Shown here: piece after piece, positions 32,279-40,805 of the stretch | Layout: every line of letters starts with the position of its first letter | Numbering within the stretch: the stretch's first letter is position 1 | NCBI GenBank assembly: GCA_951812665.1 | Contig: CATOST010000018.1 | Location: 186,001 to 250,000, forward strand | Origin: an uncultured Acidobacteriota bacterium | Lineage (GTDB): Bacteria; Acidobacteriota; UBA6911; RPQK01; JAJDTT01 | DNA: 64,000 bases | Direction: 5' to 3' | Position numbers and translations under genes: made by a program | The notes under the pieces: generated by a model | The model's database searches: none | What the model was told of the DNA's origin: nothing | What the model saw: only the letters and a program-made list of their open reading frames with translations

Positions 32279-32876
32279 CGTAAAGCAAAAGGGTTCGGCC
32301 CTCCAGGTGCCGTCTGGCCAGGCTCTTCTCGATCCAGATCTGGCGTCCCAGCAACCAGTCGAGCATCGCCAGCATCTCGTTGCCGTGGACCGGACCGAGG
32401 TCCAGGAGGGGGCCGAGACTGCTGGTGGCGGTCGAGGGGGACAGTCCCCGGGCGGTGGCGAGCTTGGAGAGAGGTTGGAGCACGCGGGCGACGATGGCGG
32501 CCAGCGCGAGGTCGCGGTTGCGGCTGCGCTTGCGGTGCAGGATGCGGTGGAGACCGAGACGCCGGGCGAGGCCGAGAAGGGCCGCGACATGGCCATGGGG
32601 CAGGGCGCGGCGAATGGCGAGGGACTCGCCCAGAGGGCGAAAGACTTGGCCGCCCTTGAGCAGGGCGCGGATGCCGTCGACGATCTCCGGGGGGAGTTTG
32701 GAAAGATTGGCGAGGGTGGTGCGACGGATGCGCTTGCCCTCGCGTTTGGCTTCACGGAAGAGGATGGCGGGAGGGCTGTTGCGGTTGGGGATAACGTCGA
32801 CGTGATAGGACATGGTGGAGAGGCCCCTTACATGGAAACACATATCCAGATGGGAACTCCACCTGCGAAGCCGTAA
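30687..32876 (+). CDS. Large serine recombinase; catalytic N-terminus (from about 30578) is out of frame
   Basis: DDGYSGATLDRPALEALRDAV, YERTQIAERSRRGK, recombinase domain, zinc-ribbon CAHCGYGMGR; N-terminal VAVYLRVSS lies in another frame at 30578; frame reads through the att junction into flanking IS. Confidence 0.8.
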   Translation: MLEHAGSRGWIIPEEQVFADDGYSGATLDRPALEALRDAVASGRVETVLVWAVDRLSRNFAHQMLLQEEFDRSGVKIVFAQEPDDGTPQGMLLRQMLSVISEYERTQIAERSRRGKIHLARQGSLNMITRAPYGYRVIRKTETSGARLEIDDAEATVVRRIYDLYVRKGLAMNALARRLDAEGWRPRHAELWPISTVAVILRNEAYVGRAAYLKTTGTGRRARPNRTGRRQLGMVRRWTGRTARPRREWIELPVPAILDETIFARAQQRRADNRRFSPRRTKEVTLLQGLCVCAHCGYGMGRNSGSGGRGGRRLHYYRCYGTEQWRYAQGAVCDNPAVRAEDIDDAVWQEMLTLLQHPELIQTEIERRLVAANDTASPRRRIESLQGELSRIQTRFRRLLDAYQEGIVTLDELRRRNAPLQTRQRSIRSELETLQTSELDRESQLALATTIQQFLQRMRQAAQSLSILERQRIVRLLVREVMIGKDSITICHSIPLNELPPTGSDPSPGQLSNTKRASGRSGLLFPRYRNVVKQKGSALQVPSGQALLDPDLASQQPVEHRQHLVAVDRTEVQEGAETAGGGRGGQSPGGGELGERLEHAGDDGGQREVAVAAALAVQDAVETETPGEAEKGRDMAMGQGAANGEGLAQRAKDLAALEQGADAVDDLRGEFGKIGEGGATDALALAFGFTEEDGGRAVAVGDNVDVIGHGGEAPYMETHIQMGTPPAKP
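32274..32813 (-). pseudogene. IS1634 element A transposase, N-terminal part
   Basis: MSYHVDVIPNRNSPPAILFRE...LDWLLGRQIWIEKSLARRHLEGRTLLLYDV, broken at the recombinase unit. Confidence 0.85.
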
Positions 32877-32937
32877 ACTACTCTACTGCAACGATTTGAT
32901 CGATCGAACTATGGCTTGAGGGGCAGTGAAGTTCCGT

Positions 32938-34902
32938 CTAGCCCGCGTTTACCGTATTGGAGATCAGGATAAAGATAAGTTGTTTTTTTGCAAAGAGATA
33001 GAGCAGGTGTCCCGTATGACCTACGGAGCCGCGTCAAGGGGTCGGATGGCGTGTTTTTCGAGTCCCAGGACTTCGTACATCGTGCGCTGTTCGTCCGTCA
33101 TCTGCGAGAGCGTTGTCCGGAGTACGGGCTCGCCGCCCTCCTCCCGCGCTGGGTATAGCACGTCGACCTCGCGGATCCTGCTGAGCGCGTCCAGCAGCGC
33201 GGGGATCGAATCCTGCACGCCGTGGCGGCTCAGTTCCCGCTGCAGCAGGCCGCACAGCATCAGCGCCAGCACGCAGCAGAACACATGCACCGCGATCTTC
33301 TGGTCCGTCCAGTGGTATTGTGGCCGGATGGCGATGCAGTTGCTGTCCTTGAGCTGCCGGAAGGCGCTCTCGACATGATGTTGCGCGCGGTAGCCGCGCA
33401 CCAGCTCGGCGTCGCTCCAGCCCGCCTGGTCGGTGAACAGCAGGGTCTTGCCCAGTAACGTGCGCTGAAGCTGCTCCCAGGCGCGCCGCTGGAAGCGATA
33501 ATTCACCTTCGGCAAGCCGTCCACCTCACGCACCTGAACGGCGACCAGGTCCCGCATGTGCCGGGCCCGCAGCCAGCCGTCGACCTTCTTGCGCGTGCCG
33601 GCCAAGCTCGGCTTGCGTCCCCCCCGGATCTTGCCCTCGCGCCAGCGCCGCAACTGCCACTGCAGGGCGCGCAGGTGCTGGCGCCGCTTAGCGATCTCGC
33701 GCAGCAGCGTCCGACATTGGGCGTCGAACAGCGCTTGGTTCCAAGTCACCAGCACCGTGCGCTGGACGCCGAACACTTTGGACTCGGTGCGGTAGGAGCG
33801 CACACCGGCCAGCCCGTCGTCCTCCAGCGAGCGCATCTGGTCCGCCGGCACGGCCAGCAGGTGCGGATGCTGGGTGGGGACCAGCGAACCGATGAAGTGG
33901 AACGGGCTGCGCTCGACCCAGTCCAAGTTGGGGCGCGAGTTGTTGCCCTTGTCGAAGACCAGGGTGACCGTCTCGGTCCCGGCGGCGAGCTCCCGGTAGC
34001 GCCGGGCCAAGTCGGCGGCGAGGCTTTGGAAGGTTGGCGCGTCGGGGCGGTTGCCGGGATAGGTGCGATGCAGCAGGGGCAGGCGGAAGTCGGCCGTGAC
34101 CAGCAGGGCCACGCCGATGATGCGCAACGACCTGCGGCCCTCCTTGCTGTGACCGCGCTGAGCCAGTTGGGAGCGCTGGTTGAAGGAATTGATGTAGGTA
34201 AAGAAGTTGGTGGCGTCAAACAGCACGTGGCCCAGGTCGAGGCGGAACTCGCGGGTCATGGCGGCAACGATGTCGCGTTCGATGGCGGGTAGGGCGGGGA
34301 CGGGGACGCGGTGCATATGGTCCCAGAAGCGCTGGCTGGTGAGCTGGTTGGAGCGCAGGGGGAGCAGGCGGCGCAGGGCGGTGGAGTCGAACCAACGGGC
34401 GAGGCTGGCCTTGGAGCCGGGGGCGAGGCAGCGGTTGAGGACGGCGGCGAGCAAGTAGGTGCCGACGGAGGGACCGGAGCCGCGCTTGGGGAGATGGCGG
34501 TCGATGTGCTCGACCAACTGCAAGCGGCGGGCGAGGGTAAGCAGGGCGGCCGAGGCCCCGAATTCGCGTACGACCGCCTCGAGCGGCTGGCCGGGGGCGG
34601 GGGCGGCGCGGAGCTTCTCGATGATCTTGTCGGCGCGACCGAGATAGGTCTGGGAGACGATCTTGGGTTTGCCGTCGACGCGCTTGCAGACGCGGGCGTA
34701 GTAGTAGGGGCGGCCCCGGATGATCTTCTTGACGAGGCTGGCCATATAGTTAGGTCATACAAAAATCAATTGGACGAGAGCAAGGGCCTCGGCCGGGCTG
34801 GGTGATAAACCCTTCCTTATCAATAACTTGAATCTGAATCGTCGGTCTGCCCACGCGCTAGGGCAATGCTATGCTGGTGCGAACACGGTAAAGTCGAGCT
34901 AG
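32938..34902 (-). mobile_element. IS1634-family element B
   Basis: Imperfect inverted ends CTAGCCCGCGTTTACCGTATT (32938) and AACACGGTAAAGTCGAGCTAG (34882-34902). Confidence 0.78.
33021..34745 (-). CDS. IS1634-family transposase
   Basis: 574 aa; GHSKEGRRSLRIIGVALLVT, YRAQHHVESAFRQLKD. Confidence 0.88.
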   Translation of the reverse strand: MASLVKKIIRGRPYYYARVCKRVDGKPKIVSQTYLGRADKIIEKLRAAPAPGQPLEAVVREFGASAALLTLARRLQLVEHIDRHLPKRGSGPSVGTYLLAAVLNRCLAPGSKASLARWFDSTALRRLLPLRSNQLTSQRFWDHMHRVPVPALPAIERDIVAAMTREFRLDLGHVLFDATNFFTYINSFNQRSQLAQRGHSKEGRRSLRIIGVALLVTADFRLPLLHRTYPGNRPDAPTFQSLAADLARRYRELAAGTETVTLVFDKGNNSRPNLDWVERSPFHFIGSLVPTQHPHLLAVPADQMRSLEDDGLAGVRSYRTESKVFGVQRTVLVTWNQALFDAQCRTLLREIAKRRQHLRALQWQLRRWREGKIRGGRKPSLAGTRKKVDGWLRARHMRDLVAVQVREVDGLPKVNYRFQRRAWEQLQRTLLGKTLLFTDQAGWSDAELVRGYRAQHHVESAFRQLKDSNCIAIRPQYHWTDQKIAVHVFCCVLALMLCGLLQRELSRHGVQDSIPALLDALSRIREVDVLYPAREEGGEPVLRTTLSQMTDEQRTMYEVLGLEKHAIRPLDAAP

Positions 34903-35406
34903 GGTCCGCTGCACCGTCATCACCGACACCCGCTCGACCCAGCCCAGTTCCACCACTTTCTCCGCCAGCAGGCGCAGCGTCCAGCGCTGGCGTCCCGGCG
35001 GGGCCGGGGAGCAGGCCAAGGCGACCAGGCGAGCCTCGAACGCGCCGTCGAAGATCACTTTCCGCGGCGGCCGCACCCGCCGCTTGCGCTCCAAGGCGAA
35101 CTCCAACCCCTGCTCCACAAACCGCCGTTTCAACCGCTCGAGGGTGCGGGCCGAGACGCCCAGCGCCTCGGCCACCCGGGCCACGGGCCATCCCGGCCCC
35201 TCCGGCCCGCGGTCGCACAACAACAGCGCTCGTGCGTACAGGAACCGCTTGCCGGTGGTCTTGGTCGCGGCGCGGGTCACAGCCTTCAATTCCGTGCGCT
35301 CTTCCGCAGTGAGTGTGACGCGATAGCGTAGTGCCATGAGAACCCCTCCTTCCGAGTTCTCCAACCGCCTACGGTAATATACGCCAAATCACATGTTATG
35401 CTGTAC
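34903..35406 (-). pseudogene. IS630-family transposase, N-terminal HTH half
   Basis: MALRYRVTLTAEERTELKAVTR, VARVAEALGVSARTLERLKRRFVEQG, ends VSVMTVQRTL; right IS630 end GTAC followed by TA. Confidence 0.85.
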
Positions 35407-35408
35407 TA

Positions 35409-36083
35409 GAGGCCATCGTCGAGGCCACGCCGGTGTCCCAAATGGGCCTTGCGGGGTGGGGACAAGATCGGAGTGCGCGTGGGGCGCGAGATCCACAAGC
35501 ACAAGATGGCGAAACACTTCATCACCGAGATCACCGAGACCTCGTTTGAGTTCCGGCGCAATCCGGAGACCTTGGCGGTCGAGGAGGCCTTGGACGGGAT
35601 CTACGTCGTGCGCGCCAATGTGAAGCCGGACTGGTTCACTGCGGACGAGACGGTGCGGGCCTACAAGGACCTCTCCAAGGTCGAGCAGGCCTTCCGCTGC
35701 ATGAAGTCGGTGGATCTGAAAATCCGGCCTCTCCACCACCGGCGTCCCGACCGGGTGCGTGCCCACGTGTTTCTGTGTCTGCTGGCCTATTACGTGGAAT
35801 GGCACATGCGCCAAGCCTTGGCGCCGATCCTGTTCGACGACCACGACCGCCATGCTGCCGAGCAGGAGCGCGCCAGCATGGTGGCCCCGGCCGTTCGTTC
35901 CCGCAAGGCGCGGGACAAGGCGTCACGCAAGAGAACCGAGGACGACCTCCCGGTGCACAGCTTCTGCACCCTGCTGCAGGATCTGGGCACCCTGGCTCAG
36001 AATACGATGCAGGTGGAACATCGCGAAGATACCTTCGTGCTCAAGACGCAGCCCACCGAACTGCAGCGACGAGCATTCCAAAT
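35409..36083 (+). pseudogene. IS1634-type transposase C-terminal fragment (element C)
   Basis: HKHKMAKHFITEITETSFEFRRN, YKDLSKVEQAFRCMKSVDLKIRPLHHRRPDRVRAHVFLCLLAYYVEWHMRQALAPILF. Confidence 0.8.
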
Positions 36084-37064
36084 GTCTTCCAGTTGATAAC
36101 TCTGCTTGATGAAGCGGATCGTCTCTTCCACCCGCCAGCGACCCAGGTAACTTTCCACTACCCGCCACTGGCTCTTTCGCGACCGAGTCACCTTTCGGTG
36201 CGTGAGTCGGATCAGCGGATTCGGCCCCAGTCCATCCACCACGACCAAGTACAGAGCCTCCGTCCGTCCCGGCCAACGCACCTTCCGAAACCCGAACTCC
36301 ACGCGGTAGACCTTCTCCCCCGAACTCGTCTCCTTGACCACCACCTCCCGGTGTTGACGACGGCACCCGGCCGCCCACTCTTGGACGCTCTTGCGCTGGT
36401 GACCGGAGATCAGATGCTGGTCCCCGCGTTGCCGTACCACGAAGTGAAGTCCCTGATTCAAGAGGACTTTCAGGATCTTCTGCCGGTCTCCTCCCGCATC
36501 GATCACCCAGACCCCGCGGCCCTGCGTCGCCTTTGAGACCCGCCCGATGGCCTTCAGGATCTCGTCGTTTTCACTCACGAATCCCGGCGCCTCCTGCGAA
36601 TACAGCTCCTGATCCAGTGGCATCACCTCCGCGCTGCCCCGCTCCAGACCCACCACCTGGCAACACCAGTACCCGCTTCCCAGTTTCTTGGTCGAACCGT
36701 CCCGGACCCGCGCCAGATATTCCATCTTGCGCGCATAGGGTTTGATCACATCCGTCAGATCCACCACCAACAGTGTCTCCGCTCCCACCCGAGGCGCCGC
36801 CAGGGCCAGCAGATTCTCCCGCACCCGCTTCCTCAGTCCCGGCCGATTCAATTGCCGACTCAATCGCGCCATCATCTTCTTGAGCCGGATCTTCTCCTCC
36901 AACGCTCGCGCGATCTCACTCAGTCGGACCGATCCCCGAGACTGCACCCCGTAGATCACCTCCCGCACCAGGCGGGCAGCCGTCTTGGGCAGTCCCATCG
37001 AGACTTCCCCCGAAAATCGTCGGATCTGCACTCGAATCTGGGCGGCTACTTTGGCACTATGCAT
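36083..37064 (-). pseudogene. IS4-like DDE transposase, C-terminus truncated
   Basis: YLGRWRVEETIRFIKQSYQLEDI ends abruptly at junction with element C; upstream inverted end CTGGAACTTCAG at 37289-37300. Confidence 0.75.
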
Positions 37065-37612
37065 TTGGGTCCCTCCGCTGTAACTGGTTCTTGGAATTGG
37101 GCTTCCACTAAATCAGTCTACCGGTCCGGGACCCACATTCTTTCGTGGCGAAAGTTCCCCCATTTTTCGAAAACTCAACCGATTCCACTTGTCGAATCTT
37201 CTTATTCTCCTGTTATCAATGACTTACGGCGATTCCCCCTCAATTTTTGGGGGAACTCCTGAAATGAAAGGGTTCCTCGATTTCACCTCTGGAACTTCAG
37301 GTTAGAGGGTGAATGGTAGTAGAGAAAATATGTCCACGTGTGAGGCAGCGTTTTTTCTGGCCTGCCGTTCATCCGCGATACCCTATTTTTTCATCGCTAT
37401 ACGGGGAGACTTTCTGAAAACCCTTCACCCTTTCACCAACGAGGCGTAACGTCTTGATATGGGACGAGATAATGTGGCTAGAGGTATGTCGGTGAAGGTC
37501 CTGGTGAAAGGGTGCGGCAGCTTTCACCGGAGTCGGTTCACCCGCTGTAAACCGGGATACTTCGGAGGATCATGGACGTTGAAGTAGGAAAACGAGAACG
37601 GGAGGAATTGCG

Positions 37613-38008
37613 ATGAGACCGTGTTGGCTCGTGCTTCTACTGCTGGCTGTTTCTTGCCTCACCGCCGGTGTCGTCGAGCATGCGCAGCGCACGGCGGCGG
37701 ACTTGACAGCCTCGGCTGCCACAATGACCGGAAACGCGGGGAATACCATTGCCACCGCGGTGAGCTCGCGGGACGAACCTTCGCTTTGAAGGTGGAGGCC
37801 GAGAAGACACTGGCGGGCGGTGCACCGACCAAGTCCAAGAAATATCCATCCGCTATCGCGTAAGATCGTAACCTCTACGGTGGTTGGATCGATGCGGACG
37901 GTGATTGCCAGAACACCCGTCACGAGGTCCTGATCGCCGAGAGCACCGTCCCCAGACGCTTGACGCAAGGGGCTGTTCGGTCATCGCCGGGCGGTGGGAG
38001 GACCGAGG
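37613..38008 (+). pseudogene. Secreted YHYH-motif / HNH (DUF1524-like) nuclease fragment, frameshifted and truncated
   Basis: GGAGG ribosome site then MRPCWLVLLLLAVSCLTAG; other frames read [74 protein letters not shown]. Confidence 0.6.
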
Positions 38009-38069
38009 TACTCCACAAAATTCAGACAGGTGGCTAAGATGTAAAATCGCTGCCTACCAGCGGAGGCAC

Positions 38070-38432
38070 ATGAAGAAACGTCAGCGGAAGCAGTACAGTG
38101 CGGATTTGAAGGCGAAAGTGGCGTTGGAAACGATCAAGGGGCAGCGGACGATCCAGGAGATCGCATCGCACTACGGGATCCATCCGAACATGGTGACAAA
38201 CTGGAAAAAGCAGCTTCCGGGGCGGAGCCGCAGAGATTTTTTCGACGGGGCGTGGCTGGCCCGCGAAGCCGACGAACAATTGAAGGCGAAGTTCCACCAG
38301 CAGATCGGAAAGCTACAGGTGAACATGGACTGGCTCAAAAAAGCCCAGTCTGTCCCGGTAAAGGAACGTCTGGAATGGATCGACCCCACCAACGATTCAA
38401 GTATCAGTCGCCAGAGCATGCTGGCGGGGTGA
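38070..38432 (+). CDS. IS3-family transposase OrfA (no OrfB follows)
   Basis: MKKRQRKQYSADLKAKVALETIKGQRTIQEIASHYGIHPNMVTNWKKQ. Confidence 0.85.
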   Translation: MKKRQRKQYSADLKAKVALETIKGQRTIQEIASHYGIHPNMVTNWKKQLPGRSRRDFFDGAWLAREADEQLKAKFHQQIGKLQVNMDWLKKAQSVPVKERLEWIDPTNDSSISRQSMLAG

Positions 38433-38646
38433 CGTTCCCCTCAGGCTACCATGATCTTCCAGCGCCTCCACCGCCCGAACTTCCCCCTTCTGGGTCATTT
38501 GTTTCATCTGATTCATCTTCACTCAGCGCTAAATATAGCAACCACAAAATAAACATAGTCTACTTTCCTCCAGTAATACCTCACCCAAAGGCATATACAG
38601 TATAAAGTCAATTTTTTCTAATGTCAAGACAATACTGGCCTGGGGG

Positions 38647-40792
38647 CAGGGCCATCCCACGCTAGGAATATCTGACGATTCGCCCCAACAACCGCAGAGG
38701 TTTGCATTCTCCGCTGGCTTTTTTTCGCCCCAGGCTTCATCCTGGGGGTATGAGCGCTCCAGCAGACGACGAAGTGATCTTCAAGGAAACCCCGGAAGGG
38801 TTTTTCCTCAACGATGCCCAGGTGCGACTGGCCCGCCCCGACGAGCGGGTGAAGTGGGACCGACGGGTTCACCAACACCATTACCTCGGCTTCAATCGGT
38901 TTGCCGGTCGCGGTCTGCGCTACGTCGTCGAATGGCGCGGGAAGTGGCTGGCGCTCGCCGGCTGGCAGTCGGGCGCCTTCAAGTGTCGGCATCGGGACCG
39001 CTGGATCGGGTGGAAGCCCGACCTGCAGTACCGGCGTCTGCATCTGATCGCAAACAACACGCGATTCGTGATTCTCGCCTCCAAGGGCGTCTTCCCGGGT
39101 CTCGGTTCCTGGACGCTGGCCCGGATGCTGCGGCGTCTCGGCGACGACTGGCAGGCGCACTATGGACACCCGGTGCTGATCGCCGAGAGCTTCGTCGACC
39201 CCGCCCGCTTCGACGGCGCCCTCTACCGCGCTTCCAACTGGCGTTATCTCGGCGACACGCGGGGGTTTGCGCGTCACAACGGTCGCTATACCGATCCTCA
39301 CGGCCAGCCGAAGCAGCTGTACGTGTCCCCGTTGCGGCGCAACGCCTGCCGTCGTCTGCGCGACCCTCGCCCGCTGACCTCGAAGTGGGAGCCCAAGGGT
39401 CCGACCCGGAAGGGCGCGAGCGAGTTGCGCTCGCTGGTTCAGGAATTGGCCGAGATCAAGGATTTCCGGCGCGCCCAGGGGCGCAAGCATTCCGTGGCCT
39501 CGGTGCTCACCGTCTACCTGCTCGCGAGGCTGGCGAACCTGCGCGGACCGGTGGCCGCCGCCGAGTATGCGCAGAAGCTCTCGCAGCCGGAACTCGAGGC
39601 GATCGGCGCCTGGAAGAACCCCCGGACCGGCCGCTACGTTCCGGTCTCCAAGTCCACCCTGCACCGCGTGATCTCCTCGGTGGATCCGGACCAGATCGAG
39701 GCCGTGCTCCGGCGGTTCTCGATGCCGAGACTGCAACTGGGCCGCGCGATTGCGGTGGACGGGAAGCGGATTCGCGGCGCCAACCGCAACGGAGACGGAC
39801 ACTTCGAGACCGCGACCCTGGTCGAGCACACCACCCGATTGCCCCTCGCCACTCTCAGCTTCAATGAAGAGGGTGCGGAGATCGCCGCCGTGCGCGCTCT
39901 GCTGGAGAAGGTCGACGTCGCGGGCCGCGTCCTCACCGTCGACGCCTTGCACACCACCCGCGAGACCGCGCGCGTCATCGTCGAAACCCACGGGGCCGAC
40001 TATCTCATGACGGTCAAGGAAAACGCCCCCGAAACCCATGAGATGCTCTCGACCATCGACTGGAACCGGGACGCGACCGGGTCTTTCCAGGAAGAGACCG
40101 ACTTGGCCCATGGGCGCATCGAGCAGCGCTCCATCCAGGTCATGACTCCTCTGGAGGGCCTCCTGAACTACCCCCACGTCGCCCAGATCTTCCGCATCAC
40201 ACGCCGGCGCACCGACGCCCGGCAAAACGGAACCGGAAAAACCAGCCGCGAGCAGGTCTACGGCATCACCTCGGCGCCGGCTTACCGCGCGTCCCCCCGG
40301 CAACTCCTTGCCGACAACCGCGGCCACTGGGCGGTCGAAGTCAATCACAACCTCCGGGACACCCTCTTTGCCGAAGACGACTGTCTCGCCCGCACCCGAT
40401 TCGCGCCGGCGAACAATGCGACCTGCACCAACCTCGCGATCGCGATCATCATTCACCAGACTTCGTTTGACAGCTTCGCCTCCGCCACTCGCCACTTCGC
40501 ACTCCAACGCCAGGACGCCTTCACCGCGCTGCTGTCTCCGTGAGCACCGGCCCAACTCCCATCCCCAGACGGCGACGATCCGATCCCTCCCGCCGTCCCT
40601 GAGACGGAACTTCTACTCGTCCGCAGCCCGACCGGGCCGCTCGGGACCCTCAGCGGCAGGAGCTCAGGGCCCTGACGGCCCCCATGGTGGCGCCCCCATT
40701 CGGACCGACCCAACGCCCTGGCCGACAGCAGCGCTCCCTGATCTCGAAAATCAACTCAATTCACGGCAATGTCAGAGCGTGGGATAGTCCTG
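38647..40792 (+). mobile_element. ISAs1-family element 1 with DruA-like/DDE fusion
   Basis: TIRs CAGGGCCATCCCACGCT (38647-38663) / AGCGTGGGATAGTCCTG (40776-40792); 9-bp direct repeat GCCTGGGGG at 38638-38646 and 40793-40801. Confidence 0.88.
38750..40543 (+). CDS. DUF4338 (DruA-like) domain fused to ISAs1-family transposase
   Basis: N-term HHYLGFNRFAGRGLRYVVEWRGKWLALAGWQSGAFKCRHRDRWIGW...ESFVDPARFDGALYRASNWRYLGDTRGF; C-term EIKDFRRAQGRKHSV, AVDGKRIRGA, VEVNHNLRDTLFAEDDC. Confidence 0.85.
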   Translation: MSAPADDEVIFKETPEGFFLNDAQVRLARPDERVKWDRRVHQHHYLGFNRFAGRGLRYVVEWRGKWLALAGWQSGAFKCRHRDRWIGWKPDLQYRRLHLIANNTRFVILASKGVFPGLGSWTLARMLRRLGDDWQAHYGHPVLIAESFVDPARFDGALYRASNWRYLGDTRGFARHNGRYTDPHGQPKQLYVSPLRRNACRRLRDPRPLTSKWEPKGPTRKGASELRSLVQELAEIKDFRRAQGRKHSVASVLTVYLLARLANLRGPVAAAEYAQKLSQPELEAIGAWKNPRTGRYVPVSKSTLHRVISSVDPDQIEAVLRRFSMPRLQLGRAIAVDGKRIRGANRNGDGHFETATLVEHTTRLPLATLSFNEEGAEIAAVRALLEKVDVAGRVLTVDALHTTRETARVIVETHGADYLMTVKENAPETHEMLSTIDWNRDATGSFQEETDLAHGRIEQRSIQVMTPLEGLLNYPHVAQIFRITRRRTDARQNGTGKTSREQVYGITSAPAYRASPRQLLADNRGHWAVEVNHNLRDTLFAEDDCLARTRFAPANNATCTNLAIAIIIHQTSFDSFASATRHFALQRQDAFTALLSP

Positions 40793-40805
40793 GCCTGGGG
40801 GAGGC

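Larger units (their letters stand above)
28733..32936 (-). mobile_element. IS1634-family element A, split by a serine-recombinase unit
   Basis: Inverted ends CGGAACTTCACTG (28733-28745) and CAGTGAAGTTCCG (32924-32936). Confidence 0.82.

Noticed and set aside
28038-37306. TTAGA direct repeats as a clean target duplication of the IS4-like element
   Set aside because: TTAGA occurs next to both ends but offset by 1 bp, and lemA does not continue on the right; too short to be convincing.
38624-40555. 643-aa minus-strand ORF opposite the ISAs1 fusion transposase
   Set aside because: Antisense shadow; the plus strand has both DUF4338-like and DDE motifs.
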